A stretch of 39,776 nt of DNA from an uncultured Dysosmobacter sp. (GTDB taxonomy: Bacteria > Bacillota > Clostridia > Oscillospirales > Oscillospiraceae): the NCBI GenBank assembly GCA_934636905.1, contig CAKUBJ010000017.1:1-39776 (forward strand), read 5' to 3'. Below, one piece after another: positions 25,443 through 33,089 of this stretch. Every line of letters begins with the position of its first letter. Position 1 is the stretch's first letter. A model generated the notes under the pieces. That model saw nothing but the letters and a program-made list of their open reading frames with translations, was not told the origin of the DNA and searched no databases. The position numbers were made by a program, and so were the translations under genes.

Positions 25443-26123
25443 ATGGTAGCCGGTCAGATAATGTCAAATGCCCCCGTTGCACGAAGTACAAGCGAAATGG
25501 TCTGCAATACGCTGCGGCAGAGGATTATCTCCCACGAGCTGCCGGGCGGCAGCCGGATGGTGGAGGCCAAGGTTGCAAAGGAAATGAACGTCAGCATCAC
25601 CCCTGTGCGGGAGGCGATTTCGCGGCTTGCCAATGAGGGGCTGGTGGTGGTGTTCCCCTATAAGGGAACCTATGTCATTCATGTTACGGAGGAGTATGTG
25701 GATGACGTGGACGACCTTCGGCGCAACCTGGAACTGATGGCGGCCGAGCGGGGCTTTTCGAAACTCACGGATGATGACGTTGCCTACCTTGAACAACTCT
25801 GTACCGAATCGGATATAGCCTTTAACCGGGGGGATCTTTTTTCCGCCGTCCGCTATGATATGATGTTCCACCAGCATATGTTTGAGATCAGCGACAGTGC
25901 GCTGCTTCTGGAAATGTGGAAAATGATCTGCTACCGGATTGAGAATATCATTTCCTATACAAAGGGCCATGTAAAGCCGACGCTGGTAAGCCGCCATGGC
26001 GCCATGCTGAACGCCATGCGCAGCCGGGATCAGGAGGCGTACATAGAGGCGCTGAAGCAGCATCTGCACAGCCATCGTCAGGGGGCCGTGTTCCCCGCTG
26101 AAGCGGATGTTCAGTATGAATGA
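25443..26123 (+). CDS. GntR family regulator, FCD (FadR-type) subfamily
   Basis: A 226-residue regulator with an N-terminal GntR winged helix (about 15-80; MVEAKVAKEMNVSITPVREAI is the recognition region). An all-helical FCD ligand domain follows, with the usual metal-site pattern: Asp and His in YDMMFHQHMF, then His in SRHGAM and in QHLHSH. FCD regulators typically sense carboxylic acids. The start at ATG 25443 follows GAGGGAG; the upstream in-frame ATG lacks domain residues. It directly follows the carboxylate operon on the same strand but has its own promoter. It is the best candidate to bind the ATCATGCATGAT operators. Confidence 0.92.
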   Translation: MVAGQIMSNAPVARSTSEMVCNTLRQRIISHELPGGSRMVEAKVAKEMNVSITPVREAISRLANEGLVVVFPYKGTYVIHVTEEYVDDVDDLRRNLELMAAERGFSKLTDDDVAYLEQLCTESDIAFNRGDLFSAVRYDMMFHQHMFEISDSALLLEMWKMICYRIENIISYTKGHVKPTLVSRHGAMLNAMRSRDQEAYIEALKQHLHSHRQGAVFPAEADVQYE

Positions 26124-26140
26124 TCCCGTCGCGTTTCCAA

Positions 26141-26193
26141 TTTGAGTCCTGAAAACAGGTTCAGCGGGGCGAAAAGATTTTTTCGGCACGCTG
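26141..26193 (-). repeat. Truncated inverted copy 3 of the MITE-like repeat
   Basis: Read on the minus strand this matches the left end of the repeat: CAGCGTGCCGAAAAAATC, then TTTTCGCCCCGCTGAACC and GTTTTCAG. The rest of the roughly 160-base core is absent. It abuts the hairpin that terminates the GntR gene, again placing this repeat next to a terminator stem. Confidence 0.75.
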
Positions 26194-26194
26194 A

Positions 26195-26229
26195 AGCGGG
26201 CACTATCTTCGGATAGTGCCCGCTTTTTT
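26195..26229 (+). terminator. Terminator of the FCD GntR gene
   Basis: Perfect 13-bp stem AGCGGGCACTATC with its complement, TTCG loop, followed by six T's. Confidence 0.92.
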
Positions 26230-26289
26230 GCTTTTGGAGGCGGGATTGCCGGGAGAAATCCGCCGTGCTATGGCGAAAGATATCCGTTT

Positions 26290-26305
26290 ATGAAACCACT
26301 TACAT
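26290..26305. promoter_or_regulatory. Upstream LacI-type operator, imperfect
   Basis: ATGAAACCACTTACAT matches the downstream site ATGTAAGCACTTACAT at 14 of 16 positions. Two sites about 226 bases apart would allow looping by a LacI-family tetramer or dimer pair. Confidence 0.5.
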
Positions 26306-26441
26306 ACTTTTGTAATCGTTTCCTGTTTGTCGCCAGGGGAAGCGGGTCTGTATGGAAAGCCTCCACCATCCCACAATTAGTTAATATAACCAAAAGAATG
26401 GCAAATTTATGTCAAGAACTGTAGAATCTTACGCGAAAGCC

Positions 26442-26470
26442 TTGCACTTCCCGGCGCAAACTGTTATAGT
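26442..26470 (+). promoter_or_regulatory. Promoter of the LacI-family gene
   Basis: TTGCAC, 17-base spacer, TATAGT. Confidence 0.6.
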
Positions 26471-26515
26471 CAAACTAACAACCGGAGGAAACCCCGTTTT
26501 TGTTTGCCGAAAACT

Positions 26516-26531
26516 ATGTAAGCACTTACAT
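26516..26531. promoter_or_regulatory. LacI-type operator before its regulator gene
   Basis: ATGTAAG-CA-CTTACAT is a perfect inverted repeat with the usual LacI-family spacing. It lies 20 bases before the regulator start and downstream of its promoter, fitting autorepression. Confidence 0.7.
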
Positions 26532-26552
26532 TGCGGAAGGAGAGCGCAGCCC

Positions 26553-27551
26553 ATGGATTCGCCGACAATTTATGACGTATCCCGGCTTTCCGGCGTCTCC
26601 ACTGCCACAGTGTCCCGTGCCTTCACCACGCCGGATCGGGTGCGGGAGGCCACCCGCAGCCGGGTCTACGCTGCGGCGGAGGCGCTGCACTACCAGCCCA
26701 GCGCCATTGCCCGGGCCATGGCGCGGCAGCAGACCGACAAAATTGCCTTTTTAATTTGCAAGGAAGGCGCTACCATTTTAGATGAGTTCTACGCCGGCAT
26801 CTGTGAGGGGGTCATGCGCCGGGACAACGGCACCCCCTACCAGCTGGTGATTTCCACTGCCGACGAGTGGCAGAACACCGCCCAGAGCAAGCAGATTGAG
26901 GGAGTGATTCTGGCGGGGGACGCCAAGGCGTCCCTGATTTCCCAGTTTCAGCGGCAGCATATCCCGGTGGTCATGGTGAACAACCGCCCCTCCGGCTTCG
27001 ACCTGCCCTGCGTGGTGTCGGACGAAGATGGCGGCGTGCGGCAGGTAATCCACCATCTGGCGAAGCTGGGGCACCGGCGGATTTCCATGCTGGTGGGGCG
27101 CTTTTCCCCCTACATCACCGGCATCCGGTACAACGCGTTTCTCTCCGCCATGGAGGAACTGGGGCTTCCCATGACGGAATCCAGCATGACCATGTGCGGG
27201 CGGGATGTCCGCAGCGCGGCGGAGGCGGCAGCGGAGCTGCTGAGCCGCCCGGAGCGCCCCACGGCGGTGTTCGCCTTTAACGACGTGCTGGCGGCAGGCG
27301 TAATGAAAGCCGCCCGGCGGCTGGGGCTGCGGGTGCCGGAGGATGTGGCCGTTGTGGGCTATGACGATTCCAACATCTGCGGAATGCTGGAGCCGGAACT
27401 GACTTCCGTCCATGTGGACTGCCGCCGGATGGGGGAACTGTGCATGGAGCAGCTGGCCGCCCTGCTGGACGGCACCCAGGAGGTGCCCCGGCTGACGGTG
27501 GTGCCGGTGAACCTGTGTACCCGGGGGTCGTCCGGAAATAATATGACATAA
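26553..27551 (+). CDS. LacI family transcriptional regulator
   Basis: A 332-residue repressor. The N-terminal helix-turn-helix TIYDVSRLSGVSTATVSRAF (5-24) and hinge helix YQPSAIARAMARQQ are followed by a periplasmic-binding-protein-like ligand domain (about 60-325). That domain includes the family segments GHRRISMLVG and PTAVFAFNDVLAAGVMKAARRLG. It starts at ATG 26553 after AAGGAG; the longer frame upstream covers the promoter and operator. It lies directly ahead of the ABC import operon and is presumably its sugar-responsive regulator, though the transporter promoter carries a different palindrome. Confidence 0.92.
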   Translation: MDSPTIYDVSRLSGVSTATVSRAFTTPDRVREATRSRVYAAAEALHYQPSAIARAMARQQTDKIAFLICKEGATILDEFYAGICEGVMRRDNGTPYQLVISTADEWQNTAQSKQIEGVILAGDAKASLISQFQRQHIPVVMVNNRPSGFDLPCVVSDEDGGVRQVIHHLAKLGHRRISMLVGRFSPYITGIRYNAFLSAMEELGLPMTESSMTMCGRDVRSAAEAAAELLSRPERPTAVFAFNDVLAAGVMKAARRLGLRVPEDVAVVGYDDSNICGMLEPELTSVHVDCRRMGELCMEQLAALLDGTQEVPRLTVVPVNLCTRGSSGNNMT

Positions 27552-27579
27552 ATTTCACATGAGTTTTACCCGGGATGGA

Positions 27580-27628
27580 TTGTTCCACACCTTAAATATC
27601 GGTATACTTTCAGCGGAAAACGTTTTTC
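27580..27628 (+). promoter_or_regulatory. Promoter and cre-like palindrome of the ABC import operon
   Basis: TTGTTC (27580-27585), 17 bases, TATACT (27603-27608). GAAAACGTTTTTC (27616-27628) lies at the start site. It resembles a CcpA cre element or a LacI-family operator centred on CG. Confidence 0.6.
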
Positions 27629-27665
27629 AACCCCGCGGTGCGGAGGTACATGAGGAGGAGATCTT

Positions 27666-28505
27666 GTGAAACGGAAAAAGAGGATCGGAACGGTTGGAAA
27701 GGCCATCGGATGCGTGATTCTTCTGTTCGTGGCGCTGTTCCCAATTTACTGGCTGGTGGCTATGGCTATCCGCCCCACCAGTGAAATGACCGGACATATT
27801 TCCATCATTCCCCACGCCCTGACCGGCAGCCATTTTGCTCAGTTATTCAGTGGAAAAGGCTTCGGTACGGCCATTGCCAACAGTTTGCAGACGACGCTGG
27901 GTTCACTGGTGATCTCCCTGATTGTGGGCATCTGCGCAGCCTATGTACTGGCTCGCCGCCGGTTCCGGTTCGGGCTGAAAAAGCCCATGACCTACTGGAT
28001 CCTGCTGGTGCGTGTGCTGCCGCCTGTGGCCTTTACCATTCCTCTGTATACCATGTTCAGCAAGATTGGCATTCTCAATACCAAGCTGCCGGTGATGCTG
28101 GCCTGCGTGCTGATTAATGTGCCCCTCATCATCTGGTTCCTCATCAGCTTCTTTCAGGATTTGCCGGAAGAAATTGAGGAGAGCGCCAAGGTGGACGGCG
28201 CAACGGAGTGGCAGCTGTTCCGCAAGATTGTGCTGCCGCTGGTGGCTCCCGGCATTGCGGCAGTGGCCATGCTGAGTTTCATGTACGCGTGGAACGAGTA
28301 CACCTACACCGTAATTTTCACCCGGACGCCTGCCAACAACACCGTGCCGCTGGCACTGTCCCTGCTGAATACGGAGGATAACCTCACCAACTTCGGCCTT
28401 GTGGCCTCCGGCGGCGTGGTTTCCGTCATTCCCATCACCCTGTTTGTGATCTTTGCGCAGAACTACTTGATTTCCGGACTTTCAAGCGGCGCTGTCAAAG
28501 AGTAA
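27666..28505 (+). CDS. ABC sugar transporter permease, MalG type
   Basis: A 279-residue inner-membrane permease with six predicted transmembrane segments. The ATPase-contact EAA loop is present (EESAKVDGATEWQLFRKIVLP). It begins with GTG at 27666, just after a strong GAGGAGGAG site; no better ATG exists. It is first in the transport operon, ahead of the binding protein, which reverses the more common binding-protein-first order. Its partner is the MalF-type permease at 29941-30837. A sugar or polyol substrate is inferred from the permease family. Confidence 0.92.
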   Translation: MKRKKRIGTVGKAIGCVILLFVALFPIYWLVAMAIRPTSEMTGHISIIPHALTGSHFAQLFSGKGFGTAIANSLQTTLGSLVISLIVGICAAYVLARRRFRFGLKKPMTYWILLVRVLPPVAFTIPLYTMFSKIGILNTKLPVMLACVLINVPLIIWFLISFFQDLPEEIEESAKVDGATEWQLFRKIVLPLVAPGIAAVAMLSFMYAWNEYTYTVIFTRTPANNTVPLALSLLNTEDNLTNFGLVASGGVVSVIPITLFVIFAQNYLISGLSSGAVKE

Positions 28506-28546
28506 CAAAATATGAACCCAACATTTAAGATTAGGAGGAAAACAAG

Positions 28547-29809
28547 ATGAAAAAAGCACTGTCCCTAATTCTGGCGCTGGCTATGGCTCTCTCACTGGCC
28601 GCTTGCGGCGGCAGCAAGACCGAGACGCCTGCCGACAGCAGCACTCCCGCTGACTCCACTCCCTCCAATGAAACGACCAACATGACCCTGATCCTGCGGG
28701 GCGGCACCTATGCGGAAGCCCTGAAGGCCGCTCTGCCTGACTTTGAGGCGGAGCACAATGTGAAGATCGATGTGCAGGAACTGTCCTTCGACGATCTGCA
28801 CACCGGCATTGCACTGGATGCCGTGAACTCCACCGGCGCCTATGACCTGTGCATGGTGGACGGCTCCTGGATGGCCGAGTTCACTGAGAACAACGTGCTG
28901 GCAAACCTCAGCGAGATGGGCTATAGCTTCGATGATGACATCATCCCTGCTACCACCACCATCTGCAAGGTGGATGACAACATCTATCTGGCACCCTTCT
29001 TCGGCAACGTGACCGTCATGCTGTACAACAAGCAGCTGATTGCTGACGCCGGTTATACTCCCGAGGAAATTACCACCTTTGAAGACCTGAAGATCATTGC
29101 CCAGAAGACCAAGGAAGCGGGCAAGACCGGCTTCCTGATCCGCGGCGGCTCTGCTGACAACATTGTTTCCGACTTCATCCCCCACCTGCTGGTTCACGGC
29201 GGCTGGGTCATCGATGAGAACAATCAGCCCACCGTTGACACCCCCGAGTTCAAGGCTGCCATGCAGGAGTATCTGGATCTGTACGCTCTGGGCGGCACCA
29301 TGGACAAGGATGACATCGTGGCTGCCATCGATGGCGGCACCGCCGCTCTGGGTCAGGCCTGGCCCGGCTGGTATGTCCCCACTGCTGACACCAATGCCAA
29401 CTACACCGTGATCCCCACCAAACTCAATGATTCCGACACCCCCAAGAACACTTCCATGTACGGCGTGTGGTGCATCGGCATCCCCAACAACGCGCCTCAC
29501 AAGGATCTGGCTCTGGAACTGCTGGAATATGTGATGAGCCCCGAGGTTCAGCTGAAGTCCATCGATGTCGGCGGCGTGCCCTGCCGTACCAGCTGCCTGC
29601 TGAACGAAGACGTTCTGGCTACTTATCCCCAGTATGAAACCGTCTGCGCCGCTCTTCAGACCGGCGTGTATCGTCCCGTGATTGCTGAGTGGACGCAGTT
29701 CACCAGCATTCTGGGCACCGAGATGGACAACATCATTCAGGGCACCAAGACCATCGATCAGGGTCTGGCTGACGCGCAGACCCAGCTGGTGGAACTGATG
29801 AACGGCTGA
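28547..29809 (+). CDS. Extracellular solute-binding lipoprotein, ABC importer
   Basis: A 420-residue family 1 solute-binding protein. A lipoprotein leader (MKKALSLILALAMALSLAAC, Cys20) and Ser/Thr/Pro/Asp-rich linker precede the binding domain from about residue 45 (MTLILRGGTYAEALKAALPDFE). Typical motifs include YDLCMVDGSWMAEF and IYLAPFFGNVTVMLYNKQL. AGGAGG precedes the ATG at 28547. A 14-bp hairpin follows the gene and probably raises its transcript level. It delivers ligand to the two permeases; the ligand cannot be named from sequence. Confidence 0.92.
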   Translation: MKKALSLILALAMALSLAACGGSKTETPADSSTPADSTPSNETTNMTLILRGGTYAEALKAALPDFEAEHNVKIDVQELSFDDLHTGIALDAVNSTGAYDLCMVDGSWMAEFTENNVLANLSEMGYSFDDDIIPATTTICKVDDNIYLAPFFGNVTVMLYNKQLIADAGYTPEEITTFEDLKIIAQKTKEAGKTGFLIRGGSADNIVSDFIPHLLVHGGWVIDENNQPTVDTPEFKAAMQEYLDLYALGGTMDKDDIVAAIDGGTAALGQAWPGWYVPTADTNANYTVIPTKLNDSDTPKNTSMYGVWCIGIPNNAPHKDLALELLEYVMSPEVQLKSIDVGGVPCRTSCLLNEDVLATYPQYETVCAALQTGVYRPVIAEWTQFTSILGTEMDNIIQGTKTIDQGLADAQTQLVELMNG

Positions 29810-29841
29810 TTTCCACAGTAAGTTCCTGCTTCATCCATAAC

Positions 29842-29873
29842 CGGTGGGGCTGGGCACTTGCCCAGCCCCACCG
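29842..29873 (+). other. Intercistronic hairpin after the binding-protein gene
   Basis: Perfect 14-bp stem (CGGTGGGGCTGGGC with its complement), ACTT loop, no T-tract. It likely stabilises the binding-protein message, as at 21222-21257. Confidence 0.75.
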
Positions 29874-29940
29874 CTGAAACGCAATCCCGAAAAGAAAAGG
29901 TACTTTCCCTCTAACGCTTCTGAAATGTGAGGCCGCTGTT

Positions 29941-30837
29941 ATGAAAAGAAACACAACCGCGAGACTACAGTCCGCAGACAGCCAGACCAGACGGTTCGGT
30001 ATTGAGATGCTGACACCCACGATGATTATCCTGATCATCATGACGGCATATCCCCTGATTTTCACTCTGATTTACAGCTTTACCGATTATAACTATCTGA
30101 AAGGAACCGATAAAGCCTCCTTTATCTTCCTGAAGAACTACATCAAACTTTTCAAAAACGATTATTTCCGCCAAGCGGTGCTGAATACCATTAAGTTCAC
30201 GATTTTGGCCGTGATTCTGGAAATGGGGCTTGGCCTGCTGGTGGCGGTTTTCATCAATAGCCTGAAGCGGGGGCAGAAGGTCATGCGTACCCTGCTGCTC
30301 CTGCCGTACCTGCTGCCGGCAGTGACGGTGGCACTGAGTTGGCGCATGATGCTCTCCTCCAACTACGGCATTATCAATCAGTTTCTGGAGAGCCTCGGCC
30401 TGCCGTGGTATAACTGGTTCCTGGACACCAAGACGGCATTCGGCACGATTCTGGTAATTGACGTGTGGCAGAATACACCCTTTGTATTCCTGCTGCTGTT
30501 TGCGTCCCTGCAATCCGTGCCGGAGGGGCAGTATGAAGCCGCCCGTATCGACGGCGCCGGAACCCTTCAGCAGTTCTGGTATGTGACGATTCCCAACATT
30601 AAAAACAGTCTGGCACTGTGTGCCCTGCTGCGGACCATCGACACCTTCCGTCTCTTCGAGAAGGTGAACGTCCTCACCGGCGGAGGCCCTGCGGGCACTA
30701 CCTCCACCATCACCCAGTACCTCTACAATTACGGCATCAAGTCGCTGGACTTCGGCTTCGGCAGCGCCGGTGCCATTGTGATGACGGTTCTGGTGCTGAT
30801 TCTCTCCAGCGTTTACATCAAACGCGCCATTTCGTGA
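29941..30837 (+). CDS. ABC sugar transporter permease, MalF/UgpA type
   Basis: A 298-residue permease with six predicted transmembrane segments and the EAA loop (QYEAARIDGAGTLQQFWYVTIP). It pairs with the MalG-type permease. The ATG at 29941 has only a weak GAGG-like site (GTGAGGCCGCTGTT), and 131 bases separate it from the binding-protein gene, including the hairpin. Its stop lies four bases before the MBL gene start, with no separate ribosome binding site there, suggesting coupled translation. Confidence 0.92.
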   Translation: MKRNTTARLQSADSQTRRFGIEMLTPTMIILIIMTAYPLIFTLIYSFTDYNYLKGTDKASFIFLKNYIKLFKNDYFRQAVLNTIKFTILAVILEMGLGLLVAVFINSLKRGQKVMRTLLLLPYLLPAVTVALSWRMMLSSNYGIINQFLESLGLPWYNWFLDTKTAFGTILVIDVWQNTPFVFLLLFASLQSVPEGQYEAARIDGAGTLQQFWYVTIPNIKNSLALCALLRTIDTFRLFEKVNVLTGGGPAGTTSTITQYLYNYGIKSLDFGFGSAGAIVMTVLVLILSSVYIKRAIS

Positions 30838-30841
30838 TGCC

Positions 30842-31852
30842 ATGGAAGAAAAGAAGTTGATTGTCACCTTTGTGAACGTGGGCTACGGCGAGGCCATCCT
30901 GCTGGAATGCCCGGATCCCACCCGCCCCGGCGGCGTGTTCACCGCCCTGATTGACGGGGGCAGCGCCGAGGAAAGCGAGTTCGCCGACCGTTCCTCCGGC
31001 CGCCTGCCGGTGGAGGAATATCTGCGGCAGCGGGGCATCCGCCATCTGGATCTGGCGGTCAGCACCCACATTCACGAGGATCACCTCTGCGGGCTGCTGC
31101 GGGCAGTCCGCGTCGCCCCACCGGATGTCCTCTGGCAGACCCTGCCGCCGGACTTCTACAAGACCCTGCCGCCGCTGGATGACACCGGCGCGCGGACGCC
31201 CTCGGAGAGCAAGTTCCTGCGGGCGTTAAACGATTACAGAACCCTGTGCAGGCTGGTAGAGAACGGCGGAGGCACCATATTGGCACCGGAAACGGGCAAA
31301 AAGCTGGCAATTTGCCCAGATTTGACTGCCAATATTTTGGCACCTTCCACGAAAAAACGTGCAGCCCTTGCGGAGGAAATGCGCGCGTTGTATAATAACT
31401 CAAACGTTTGCGATGAGTTCCTCCAAAGGCTGGACGCACTGGACGCCCGCATGAACAATTACAGCCTGATTCTCCTGCTGGACTACCGGGGCACCCGGAT
31501 TCTGCTGCCGGGTGACACCAACTGCACCGGCTACGACGGGATTGCCCCTGCCGACCTGAAGGCTCACCTGTTCAAGGTAGGGCACCACGGCCAGCGGGAC
31601 GGCGTCGATGAGGCGCTGGCCGGCATCGTCCGGCCGGATGCCGTGGTGTGCTGTGCATCCAGTGACCGGCGCTACAACAGTGCCCATCCGGATGCCATGC
31701 GGCTGCTGGCAGACAGCGGTGCCAAGCTGTATTTTTCCGACTGTCCGTCCGTTCCCGGGATTCCCGTCCCACCCCATCAGGCGCTGCATTTTTCCGTCGG
31801 CACCGACGGCGCACTGGAAGGGCGGTATATCCCCACCGTTTCAAAACTTTGA
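30842..31852 (+). CDS. ComEC/Rec2-like metallo-beta-lactamase-fold protein
   Basis: A 336-residue soluble MBL-fold hydrolase without signal peptide or membrane segment. The metal-binding THIHEDHLCG motif (His76, His78, Asp80, His81) and the downstream NNYSLILLLDYRG, LLPGDTN (Asp225) and KVGHHG (His248/His249) match the nuclease-like domain of ComEC. It is encoded between a sugar permease and its ATPase, which is unusual. No good ribosome binding site precedes ATG 30842, so coupling to the permease is likely. Alone it could act on a phosphodiester or other ester of the imported compound, but no function is established. Confidence 0.85.
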   Translation: MEEKKLIVTFVNVGYGEAILLECPDPTRPGGVFTALIDGGSAEESEFADRSSGRLPVEEYLRQRGIRHLDLAVSTHIHEDHLCGLLRAVRVAPPDVLWQTLPPDFYKTLPPLDDTGARTPSESKFLRALNDYRTLCRLVENGGGTILAPETGKKLAICPDLTANILAPSTKKRAALAEEMRALYNNSNVCDEFLQRLDALDARMNNYSLILLLDYRGTRILLPGDTNCTGYDGIAPADLKAHLFKVGHHGQRDGVDEALAGIVRPDAVVCCASSDRRYNSAHPDAMRLLADSGAKLYFSDCPSVPGIPVPPHQALHFSVGTDGALEGRYIPTVSKL

Positions 31853-31865
31853 GGAGGAAATCATC

Positions 31866-33041
31866 ATGGCAGAAGTCATTTTGAAAAATATCAAGAAGGT
31901 CTATCCCCATCAGGAGCCCAAGAAAAAGAAGAAGGGCGAAGGAGAGAAGAAGACCAACCTGCAGATTACCGACGAGGGCGTTCTGGCCGTTGATAACTTC
32001 AATCTGGAGATTCGTGACAAGGAATTCATCGTGCTGGTAGGCCCCTCCGGCTGCGGCAAGTCCACCACCCTGCGGATGGTGGCGGGGCTGGAGGAAATCT
32101 CTGGCGGCGAGTTGTACATCGGCGGGCAGCTGATGAACGATGTGGCGCCCAAGGATCGGGACATCGCCATGGTGTTCCAGAATTACGCCCTGTATCCCCA
32201 CATGACCGTGCGGGAGAACATTGCTTTCCCCCTGAAGCTGCGGAAGGTGGAGAAGGCGGAGATTGACCGCCGGGTGAATCAGGCTGCGGAGATTCTGGGT
32301 ATCACGGAATATCTGGATCGCAAGCCCAAGGCCCTCTCCGGCGGCCAGCGCCAGCGGGTAGCCATTGGCCGCGCCATCGTCCGGGAGCCTAAAGTGCTGC
32401 TGATGGATGAGCCCCTGTCCAATCTGGACGCGAAGCTGCGCAACCAGATGCGGGCGGAGATTATCAAGCTGCGCCAGCGCATCGACACCACGTTTATCTA
32501 TGTGACCCACGACCAGACGGAAGCCATGACGCTGGGCGACCGGATTGTGATTATGAAGGACGGCGTCATTCAGCAGATCGGCACGCCTCAGGAAGTGTTT
32601 GACCACCCGGCCAACCTGTTTGTGGCGGGCTTTATCGGAATGCCTCAGATGAACTTCTACGACGCAGAACTGGTGGAGGAAGGCGGCAGCTTCCGGGTGA
32701 AGCTGGACGGCGCCGAAGTGGTTCTGCCGGAGGAGAAGCAGGCCAACCTGAAGAAGAACGGCGTCAAGCCCGGCGCCGTGACCCTGGGCGTCCGTCCGGA
32801 GCATCTGATTCTGGGCAGCGGCGACGCCGCTATCCACGGCACCGTGGACGTCAGCGAGATGATGGGCAGCGCGGTTCATCTGCACGTCAGCGCCTGCGGC
32901 CGCGATACCGTTATGATTGTACCTACTACGGAGATTGAAAGCTCCGCCGCCTTTACTATCGGCAGCCCCATTGCCTTCACCTTCAACGGTTCCACGGCGC
33001 ACCTCTTCGACCGGGAAACCCAGAAGAATCTGGAGGCGTAA
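31866..33041 (+). CDS. ABC sugar importer ATPase, MsmX/UgpC type
   Basis: A 391-residue ATPase that energises the two permeases. Walker A GPSGCGKST (59-67), Q-loop FQNYALYP, signature LSGGQRQR, Walker B VLLMDEPLSNLD and switch THDQTEA are all present. A C-terminal TOBE-like regulatory domain (about 245-385) follows. A lysine-rich insert of about 22 residues (17-38) sits between the first strand and the core, absent from Bacillus MsmX. The ATG at 31866 follows GAGGAGGAAATCATC, which overlaps the MBL stop. The longer frame upstream lies over the MBL gene and is not real. Confidence 0.95.
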   Translation: MAEVILKNIKKVYPHQEPKKKKKGEGEKKTNLQITDEGVLAVDNFNLEIRDKEFIVLVGPSGCGKSTTLRMVAGLEEISGGELYIGGQLMNDVAPKDRDIAMVFQNYALYPHMTVRENIAFPLKLRKVEKAEIDRRVNQAAEILGITEYLDRKPKALSGGQRQRVAIGRAIVREPKVLLMDEPLSNLDAKLRNQMRAEIIKLRQRIDTTFIYVTHDQTEAMTLGDRIVIMKDGVIQQIGTPQEVFDHPANLFVAGFIGMPQMNFYDAELVEEGGSFRVKLDGAEVVLPEEKQANLKKNGVKPGAVTLGVRPEHLILGSGDAAIHGTVDVSEMMGSAVHLHVSACGRDTVMIVPTTEIESSAAFTIGSPIAFTFNGSTAHLFDRETQKNLEA

Positions 33042-33089
33042 GGGGCGTCCCCACGGTTTCCGGCGGCAGGTGCAGAAAAGGAGATTGTT

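Noticed and set aside
17680..26123. Complete sulfolactate degradation cluster
   Set aside because: The dehydrogenase pair and TTT transporter fit, but SuyAB, CuyA or Xsc-type desulfonating enzymes are not encoded in the window.
31608..31865. An N-terminal extension of the importer ATPase over the MBL gene
   Set aside because: The MBL frame carries the conserved GHHG and C-terminal residues there, and the ATPase has a strong ribosome binding site at ATG 31866.
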